NCBI GenBank assembly: GCA_964653195.1
Contig: CAZZCX010000003.1
Coordinates: 1-64,000 of the forward strand
Reading direction: 5' to 3'
Source of the DNA: CAYMDS01 sp964653195
Lineage (GTDB): Bacteria; Patescibacteriota; Microgenomatia; Levybacterales; UBA12049
DNA length: 64,000 nucleotides
Shown: piece by piece, positions 58,917 through 64,000 of the stretch
How positions within the stretch are numbered: the first letter of the stretch is position 1
How the letters are laid out: each line of letters begins with the position of its first letter
The notes under the pieces: generated by a model
What the model was told of the DNA's origin: nothing
The model's database searches: none
What the model saw: only the letters and a program-made list of their open reading frames with translations
Program-made: the position numbers and the translations under genes

Positions 58917-60083
58917 ATGTTATCTTCTTATAATTATAAATTAATGCCTGAGAAAGAAAGCGAATCTACTTACTTATCTGCATTAGCTAAATTAGCATAC
59001 CCAGTGAATAATATCCTTTTGTATTATGCAGGTCTTCCCTACTATTCTTATAATTTTTCAAGAGATAGTATTCTCTCGGCTATTCTAATGCGTGACCCCT
59101 TAATGCTGCGTGATCAATTAGTTTTTTCTGCATTATTACAAGGCACAAGAAAAGATCCATTATCCGGTGAAGAGCCAGGAAAAATATTTCACCAGATACC
59201 CAGTGTCCGTCAAAATAGATTATCAACAGAATATAACGCTTGTGATACAACCGCACTTTTTATTATTGGACATGAGGCATATCTAGATATGACCAATGAT
59301 TATCAATTTATAAAAAAACAAAGAGTGTATCTAGAGAAAGCAGTTGATTACATTTTAAAGCATCTTATGAATAATCTTTTTGTAGAAGATCCTAAGTTTT
59401 CAGATTCAAAACGATTTGCATTGAAAGTTACTTATTGGAAAGATTCTCAGGCACCAAACAGAAAGCATGGGCTACCAATTTATCCAGCAGTTTTTACTCT
59501 TGCTCATGTGCAGAATATGAAGGCTTTGAGAAGCGCTGCGAAATTGCTGGGTTTTAATGATTTGGAGACCAAAGCGTTAGAAATGAAAAGACATCTGACT
59601 ATTCTTTTTGATGAAAAGCAAGGTATATTTGCTAGTGGCGTAGATCAACGAGGCTTTTTTCAAGGAACGAGCTCTGATAATCTTCATATGCTTTATTATC
59701 TTGATGAATCAGATATTACGAAAGAGAAAGTAAAAAGAATTTTGGAGAATTCTGTGAATTTAGAAACGCCATTAGGATATATGACCTTTAATACTGATAA
59801 CGCTTCAACTGACCAGGATATCACCCATCATACCAATTATCACACTAATACAGTTTGGCCTTTCGAACAAGCATTTATACATCAGGCTGCTTTAAGATTC
59901 GGACTTGATACAGTTGCTAGTATTAGTGAAAGAATTTATCCCTATATTAAAGTTGATTTTCCAGAGCTTTTTCATTTAGAAAACGGAAGACATTATAAAA
60001 AAGGTTGTGATATACAGTTGTGGACTATTGCTGCAAGTATTTATTTTGCAAAATATTTTCAAAGCACAAATTCTTCAAAATGA
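58917..60083 (+). CDS. (alpha/alpha)6-barrel glycoside hydrolase (amylo-1,6-glucosidase-like)
   Basis: 388 residues, no signal peptide. YYSYNFSRDSILSAILM (cf. FGRDS), GEEPGKIFHQI and EYNACDTTALFIIGHEAYL follow the pattern of glucoamylase-like and debranching enzyme glucosidase domains; HHTNYHTNTVWPFEQAFIHQAAL is the late conserved helix pair. It may trim glycogen-like glucans or trehalose-type sugars. A promoter TTGACA-17-TATTTA (58857-58885) lies upstream. Met10 is an alternative start. Confidence 0.72.
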   Translation: MLSSYNYKLMPEKESESTYLSALAKLAYPVNNILLYYAGLPYYSYNFSRDSILSAILMRDPLMLRDQLVFSALLQGTRKDPLSGEEPGKIFHQIPSVRQNRLSTEYNACDTTALFIIGHEAYLDMTNDYQFIKKQRVYLEKAVDYILKHLMNNLFVEDPKFSDSKRFALKVTYWKDSQAPNRKHGLPIYPAVFTLAHVQNMKALRSAAKLLGFNDLETKALEMKRHLTILFDEKQGIFASGVDQRGFFQGTSSDNLHMLYYLDESDITKEKVKRILENSVNLETPLGYMTFNTDNASTDQDITHHTNYHTNTVWPFEQAFIHQAALRFGLDTVASISERIYPYIKVDFPELFHLENGRHYKKGCDIQLWTIAASIYFAKYFQSTNSSK

Positions 60084-61381
60084 ATTTGGGATGGATGGAC
60101 CCCGGAAGATTTTAATTCATTAGTTATGTTTTTTGCCATAGCTTTGGGTCCGCAAATATAAATATCAAATTCCATAAGATTACTTACGTATTGTTTGATT
60201 AAATTTAGATCAATCCTGCCCTTTATTCCTTTGTACGTTTCCTCCCTGCTGATAACATAATAAATAGGAAATTTATATTTTTGTGAAAGGCTATCGAGTT
60301 CTTTTTCGAAAATAATATCAGATGAAGTTCTATTAGAATAAAAAAGTATTTGTTGTTTGTTGTTGCCAATACTTTCAATTATTGAGCGTATAGGAGTGAT
60401 GCCAACTCCAGCTGCTATAAAAAGTATTTTATCTTTCTTCATGAATCTTTCCGTGAATGCACCATGTGGTCCATCGATAAGCAGTTTTGTGCCAGATTTA
60501 ATTCTCATTAGTTTTTCTGTGAAATCTCCTTCTTTCTTTATTGTAATTCTGATAAATTCCCCATTTGGTATACTTGAAAACGAGAAAGGATGCGATTCCT
60601 TGCCAAGTTCTTTACTCAGAAAACGGACGAATAAAAATTGTCCTGGCTCAAAGTGAAAGCTATTCAAATCTATACCTTTTATAAAAAGAGAAATGGTATC
60701 ATCCGTTTCTTTGCTAACTTTGTCTATATAAAAGCGATGTTTCTTAAATCTTAAAATTAATACTATAAAGCGTGTATAAATGGTAATTGCGAAAACTATG
60801 AAATACATTAAATACCAATAATAAGAAAACCATTTGTTAACTAGAAAATCAGTTCCTACTGAAAATTGGTGGAAAAATGATAAAAGCACAGCTATATAAA
60901 CTGCTAAGTGGACGATATACCAGAATTCATAACGGAGTCTATTTCGCACGATATAAATCGATGAAAAGATGATTAGTAAAAAAGTTATATAACCTATAAA
61001 CGCAAGCCAGACATTTTCATATATAGTTATAAATTGAATGTATTGAGATATTGGATTTATTTTCCCTTGTATAGAATATCCAAGTGTAAGAAGCATTGGA
61101 TGTGAGATTAAAAATACAGCAAGATACAAACCAATTTTTTTATGAATTTTATTCAATAATTCGTATCCGAATATTTTTTCAAGTGGCATAATTCTTCCTC
61201 GAAGCACGAATTGAATTAAAATAAGATAAACAGTAATGAGGCCCATAAGTCGGCCTAAAGATATAAGTATTGATGCAGAAGACGTAAGATCTAATCCCGT
61301 TGTAGTTAGCCAAAAATATACAGTAATTATTAAAGGAGTCGCAAAAATGACATAAGTGATCCGTCTATTGATCATATTCAA
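60059..61381 (-). CDS. Ferric reductase-like membrane flavoprotein
   Basis: 440 residues: six membrane helices (about 8-205) with spaced His in helices (HKKIGLYLAVFLISHPML, FWYIVHLAVYIAVLLSFFH) that could bind haem, then an FAD domain (FEPGQFLFVRF, HPFSFSSIP) and an NAD(P) domain (LFIAAGVGITPIRSII, IYICGPKAM). This is the NOX/FRE layout with no ferredoxin domain. It may pass electrons to outside iron or oxygen. It converges with the glucosidase gene, overlapping it by 25 bases. Confidence 0.88.
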   Translation of the reverse strand: MNMINRRITYVIFATPLIITVYFWLTTTGLDLTSSASILISLGRLMGLITVYLILIQFVLRGRIMPLEKIFGYELLNKIHKKIGLYLAVFLISHPMLLTLGYSIQGKINPISQYIQFITIYENVWLAFIGYITFLLIIFSSIYIVRNRLRYEFWYIVHLAVYIAVLLSFFHQFSVGTDFLVNKWFSYYWYLMYFIVFAITIYTRFIVLILRFKKHRFYIDKVSKETDDTISLFIKGIDLNSFHFEPGQFLFVRFLSKELGKESHPFSFSSIPNGEFIRITIKKEGDFTEKLMRIKSGTKLLIDGPHGAFTERFMKKDKILFIAAGVGITPIRSIIESIGNNKQQILFYSNRTSSDIIFEKELDSLSQKYKFPIYYVISREETYKGIKGRIDLNLIKQYVSNLMEFDIYICGPKAMAKNITNELKSSGVHPSQIHFEEFVL

Positions 61382-61408
61382 AAATTATAAATTTTGTATT
61401 TGACTATA

Positions 61409-61846
61409 TTAATTAGAACAATATTTTTCAATCGCTTGGAAATCTAAACCAAAACTATTTTTGCTGAATTCGACGACACCTAAGCTTTGAGGGACTTTGC
61501 ATACAACAGATAAAACACCGTCCCAGTTTGGATTTTCTATTTCTCCTCCATATCTTATGAGGCATAAATTTCCCGATTTTCCCAAAACTGCAATTGTTAC
61601 TGATCCAAATTCAAATCCTTTACTTTTTTTATCTTGGGAACAAGTCGTAAAATTAATCGATATATTATCATTTATTTCTTTTATGGTCTGCTTTTCAGAA
61701 AAGTCAGGCTCGATAAAGATAGCACGATCAGCACTATATTTATAAAAATATAATATGCTCGTAAATAACAGAATTCCGATTAATATAATAATTATTTTCT
61801 TATTAAATATTTTTGAAGATATTTGTTTATTTACTTCCCATTTCAT
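61409..61846 (-). CDS. Hypothetical anchored protein
   Basis: 145 residues. One helix (about 18-38) and an outside part of about 100 residues with four Cys (TTCSQDKK, GNLCLIRYGG, VVCKVPQ, EKYCSN). Not recognised. It lies 27 bases upstream of the ferric reductase-like gene in the same direction, so it may be a small partner of it. Confidence 0.6.
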   Translation of the reverse strand: MKWEVNKQISSKIFNKKIIIILIGILLFTSILYFYKYSADRAIFIEPDFSEKQTIKEINDNISINFTTCSQDKKSKGFEFGSVTIAVLGKSGNLCLIRYGGEIENPNWDGVLSVVCKVPQSLGVVEFSKNSFGLDFQAIEKYCSN

Positions 61847-61858
61847 GACATCAGTATA

Positions 61859-62003
61859 TCAAATATAGTTAGTTATACTTAAAAGTTTTTTAAGTGGAGG
61901 TGAAAGCTTTAGAGTTTTTAGTTCATTTACAGCAAACCATTTTATTTCGGCAAACATGTCAGCAAATAATGTAGACTCTTCTATTGCTTGATAGTATTTT
62001 TTT
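61859..62003 (-). pseudogene. C-terminal remnant of a NUDIX hydrolase
   Basis: In one frame the minus strand reads EIKWFAVNELKTLKLSPPLKKLL before a TGA at 61861-61859, which is how many NUDIX proteins end. A stop is found only about 50 codons upstream and no NUDIX box is left. It is probably a decayed gene between VIT1 and the 145-residue gene. Confidence 0.5.
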
Positions 62004-62010
62004 AACTACG

Positions 62011-62502
62011 CTAAATTTTTAGAAAGTATCCTACGACTAATCCAATTGCTGTAGCCATTGCTCCTATGATAAAAAGCTCAATGGCACTTCTTATTGGTTT
62101 ATCTTCGACAATTTTTCCTTTTATATATCCAGTTATAAATAGGCCGATAAATGCAAATAGGATACTAATTACTCTTGTATCTGTAAAGTTGAATAAAAAC
62201 AATGGACTTATCGGTATAAGGCCTGCCAGAAGATAACTTATAAACATTATGATAGCACCAAGTATTAGACTATCGTTGTGCTTGCCCGTTTTATCCATTT
62301 GGTGAACCGCTTTTTCTGAAGAATATTGGCCTGCAGCCATAGATGATGCTTCGACCATTACTGCAACCAAAGCAGCTAAAATTATTATGTCCTTGTTTTG
62401 TACTCCGGTGCTAATTCCTACTACGACTCCAGTAGTGGAAACTAAACCATCCTGTAGACCAAATAAACCACTTCTTAGATAGTCTTCATGTATCTTACCC
62501 AT
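62011..62502 (-). CDS. VIT1/CCC1-family iron or manganese transporter
   Basis: 163 residues with four to five helices. LRSGLFGLQDGLVSTTGVVVGIS at the N-terminus and VEASSMAAGQYSSEKA are the VIT signatures. The metal-binding cytoplasmic helices of plant VIT1 are shortened. It would export Fe2+ or Mn2+ from the cytoplasm. It is shorter than typical homologues (about 230), mainly in the central loop. Confidence 0.88.
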   Translation of the reverse strand: MGKIHEDYLRSGLFGLQDGLVSTTGVVVGISTGVQNKDIIILAALVAVMVEASSMAAGQYSSEKAVHQMDKTGKHNDSLILGAIIMFISYLLAGLIPISPLFLFNFTDTRVISILFAFIGLFITGYIKGKIVEDKPIRSAIELFIIGAMATAIGLVVGYFLKI

Positions 62503-62706
62503 ATATATTTTACTATCATTTACAATTTTGATTTTACTATATCCAAACTATATCTGTCTAGTTTGGTTACTTTACATATTGGTAATTTATTCAGTTTGGG
62601 AGCTATACAAGTATATACCGATTTTTTTATCTGTAGTGGGAAAATATATCTATCTCGATGAGATTCAAATGTAAACTATAAAGATGAAAGATAAAAGTAG
62701 TTTTAA
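62503..62706. other. Gap upstream of VIT1 without a recognised gene
   Basis: AT-rich stretch before the VIT1 start. I see no ORF, repeat or clear promoter beyond scattered TATAAT-like hexamers. Confidence 0.3.
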
Positions 62707-62769
62707 CTATTTTTGCTTCTTTGGCTTTTTCTTCTCCTTCTTTCTTTTTTGATTATTTCTTTCGGCCAT
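62707..62769 (-). CDS. Possible tiny Lys/Arg-rich protein
   Basis: Twenty codons, MAERNNQKRKKEKKKPKKQK, between ATG 62769 and TAG 62707. Highly basic, with no hydrophobic residue after the first two. It could be chance in purine-rich DNA; a similar Lys-rich short frame lies at 618-752. Confidence 0.3.
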   Translation of the reverse strand: MAERNNQKRKKEKKKPKKQK

Positions 62770-62949
62770 ATATTCAGTATATAATTTCAAAACAAAATTG
62801 CAAGTACTATAACGATTTGATGCAGAATCTTGTCCCCGAATAAATAAAAGCTTATTATATTAGCTTCAATATCGTGCATGCGGTAGAATTTGTCACAAAT
62901 ATCTTTTTAAGTGCCTAGGTTTTCAGTTCGCCTTATTTATATAGTTAAA

Positions 62950-63029
62950 CAATGAGCGATCGTAGTGTGTCGAATTGCTGAGGCTACCGGTCTGGACCCT
63001 TTCAGTCCTTATAACTCGCTCAGAAATTG
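62950..63029. ncRNA. Structured element upstream of mscL (unknown RNA?)
   Basis: An outer stem TGAGCGA (62953-62959) with TCGCTCA (63016-63022), extended by ACAAT/ATTGT with offset, encloses smaller hairpins: GTAG/CTAC, GGTCTGGACC and CTGA/TCAG. GC content is well above the flanks. It may be a riboswitch-like leader or a small RNA on either strand (plus for mscL, minus for VIT1). No known class matched by eye. Confidence 0.4.
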
Positions 63030-63047
63030 TATCATCTCCAGGCTAAA

Positions 63048-63070
63048 TGAGACAAATAAGACACCTAAAA
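63048..63070. terminator. Hairpin before mscL
   Basis: AGACACC and GGTGTCT around TAAAAAGG. On the plus strand it is followed by C and six A, not T, so it would work better as a terminator for a minus-strand transcript, and even there the T run is weak (TTATTTGT). It separates the structured element from the mscL promoter (TATACT at 63117-63122). Confidence 0.4.
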
Positions 63071-63142
63071 AGGGGTGTCTCAAAAAATCAGTCCGATTTA
63101 TCCATTCAGTATCTGTTATACTGTTGGATAAGAGGTAATTTT

Positions 63143-63544
63143 ATGCTAAAAGGATTTAAGGATTTTATATTGAAGGGAAACGTTGTTGATCTTGCGGTAG
63201 CTGTCGTCATTGGTGTGGCTTTTGGTAATGTGGTGACAGCCATGGTCAAAGATTTAGTAACCCCATTAATTGGGGCTTTTGGCGGGACACCTGATTTTTC
63301 TAATATATCTTTCACTATCAATAATAGTAAATTTATGGTTGGAGATTTTATTAACTCACTCATCTCCTTCCTAATGATTGCTGGGGTAATTTATTTTGCC
63401 GTGGTAATTCCGATGAATAAGCTGATGGAAAAGATGAAAAGCGGTAAAAGTGTCGATCCGACGGAAAAAGCTTGTCCCGAATGCCTAAGTCTCATACCCA
63501 TTAAGGCTAAAAAATGTAAGTTCTGTGCTTCTGTTGTACGGTAA
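63143..63544 (+). CDS. mscL: Large-conductance mechanosensitive channel with zinc-ribbon tail
   Basis: 133 residues from ATG 63143, preceded by AAGAGGT as ribosome site; a longer frame from 63047 adds 32 unrelated residues. MLKGFKDFILKGNVVDLAVAVVIGVAFGNVVTAMVKDLVTPLIG is the S1 helix and first membrane segment, and a second helix is near 75-98. The C-terminal bundle of E. coli MscL is replaced by a four-Cys zinc ribbon (KACPECLSLIPIKAKKCKFC). It opens under membrane tension to release solutes. Confidence 0.94.
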   Translation: MLKGFKDFILKGNVVDLAVAVVIGVAFGNVVTAMVKDLVTPLIGAFGGTPDFSNISFTINNSKFMVGDFINSLISFLMIAGVIYFAVVIPMNKLMEKMKSGKSVDPTEKACPECLSLIPIKAKKCKFCASVVR

Positions 63545-63660
63545 CTAACTCAGGTTAAACTATTATATCTTCCGGATATCATATGCCCAGTGTAGTAATG
63601 TTTGGCGCTGTTTCTTCCGGCAAGTTTCATCAAATGGTAGACTGTTATTTTTAATTTGAG

Positions 63661-63786
63661 CTATGTAACGCACCATAGCTTTCCACCGCTTGATTTGCCG
63701 TAGAAGTTCTTGGCTACCAATACCAGTCAGACAATATCGACAGCAAGAAAGGTAATAAACGAAATTAAGTAGAGTTTTAAAAACAT
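63661..63786 (-). pseudogene. Decayed DUF2177-like membrane protein
   Basis: From ATG 63786 the minus strand reads FLKLYLISFITFLAVDIV, then TGA, then LVLVAKNFYGK. DUF2177 proteins have a Trp (TGG) exactly where the TGA stands (D-I-x-W-L), so this is a nonsense change. The rest of the family's sequence is not found downstream. It starts 13 bases after the 61-residue gene. Confidence 0.55.
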
Positions 63787-63798
63787 ATCATTTCTGGT

Positions 63799-63984
63799 TT
63801 AATTTTTAGACTTATTAAAAAAAACTAATTTCCCTTCCGCTAGGATAAATAATCCGATACAAATCAAGACGGTAGTAATGACCGGAGTGAATTGGCTGGC
63901 AAAAGTGGAAGTGTGTTTAATCCAGATCCCAAAATATGCCCAAATCAATACTAACCCATAGGCTTTACTACTATCTTTAAGCAT
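63799..63984 (-). CDS. Small membrane protein with two helices
   Basis: 61 residues: helices near 10-22 and 34-50 with a short outside loop (KHTSTFASQFTP), a Lys-rich C-terminus. Not recognised. It appears to have been followed by the decayed DUF2177-like gene. Confidence 0.5.
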   Translation of the reverse strand: MLKDSSKAYGLVLIWAYFGIWIKHTSTFASQFTPVITTVLICIGLFILAEGKLVFFNKSKN

Positions 63985-64000
63985 TCTTACGAGACCTATA

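Noticed and set aside
63727..63729. TGA read as Trp (recoded genetic code).
   Set aside because: TGA ends well-defined genes such as the ATP-grasp gene (45376-45378), so the code is standard and the DUF2177 frame is simply broken.
1..64000. Replication origin, rRNA genes, prophage or insertion sequence.
   Set aside because: No dnaA boxes in clusters, rRNA sequence, phage structural genes or transposase frames were recognised in the window.

Overview
Type of organism. The window is AT-rich and tightly packed. It shows traits usual for Candidate Phyla Radiation (Patescibacteria) bacteria, probably the Microgenomates side (inference from gene content only): domain-reduced housekeeping proteins (trigger factor without PPIase domain, PheT without EMAP domain, ThrS without TGS domain), small CPR-type proteins (DUF5660-like, DUF5665-like), a monoderm-style type IV pilus locus with no secretin, and many tRNAs without encoded CCA. 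TGA is used as a normal stop.

Layout. 1-8 kb: ion transport and redox (MgtE membrane domain, Ca2+-type P-ATPase, a His-rich membrane protein, CcdA, a FAD disulfide reductase, an MgtC/DUF4010 protein). 8-9.6 kb: DNA polymerase III delta-prime and a glycoside hydrolase. 9.6-21 kb: a complete type IV pilus operon (pilB, T, C, major pilin, pilD, six pilin-like or PilX-like genes, pilM, N, O). 21-23.7 kb: trmD, KH protein, rpsP, rnc, nusB, rpmF. 23.8-26.8 kb: serine operon (SerB-SerA fusion plus SerC-like aminotransferase). 27-36 kb: recG, tyrS, a PBP1A, pheST. 36-40.9 kb: aromatic amino acid operon (PfkB, DAHP-synthase family, flavoprotein, chorismate mutase, TyrA-PheA fusion). 41-43.9 kb: thrS, infC, rpmI, rplT. 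44-46.5 kb: ATP-grasp plus M20 peptidase. 47.5-51.8 kb: two isonitrile-synthase (PvcA/DIT1)-like genes with a ROK kinase and a HAD phosphatase. 51.9-52.8 kb: a DUF62 SAM-hydrolase-like gene. 53-58.8 kb: trigger factor, wall enzymes, six tRNAs (with one more near 47.4 kb), and a GIY-YIG gene lodged beside a duplicated tRNA tail. 58.9-64 kb: a glucosidase-like protein, a ferric-reductase-like protein, VIT1, MscL and two decayed genes.

Main result. Five operons begin with the same kind of transcription attenuator, none listed as an ORF because the leader peptides are too short: a sigma70-type promoter, a 14-22 residue leader peptide placed almost at the transcription start, a competing antiterminator, and a GC-rich terminator with six or seven U. 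In three of them the leader peptide is enriched in the amino acid that the downstream genes handle: aromatic (SFAYFWFYF) before the aromatic operon, Ser-rich before serAB/serC, and Met-rich (NMMEMM) before the SAM-hydrolase-like gene. The fourth (Ile/Val/Leu-rich) precedes the isonitrile-synthase-like genes and the fifth (NNSKKH) precedes the ATP-grasp/M20 pair, so the leaders may predict the amino acid these unknown pathways use. In all five the 3' arm of the terminator is a Shine-Dalgarno-like purine run placed seven or so bases before an ATG or GTG, so the hairpin could also gate translation. Ribosome-mediated attenuation as a general amino acid control system in such a reduced genome is the finding I would check first.
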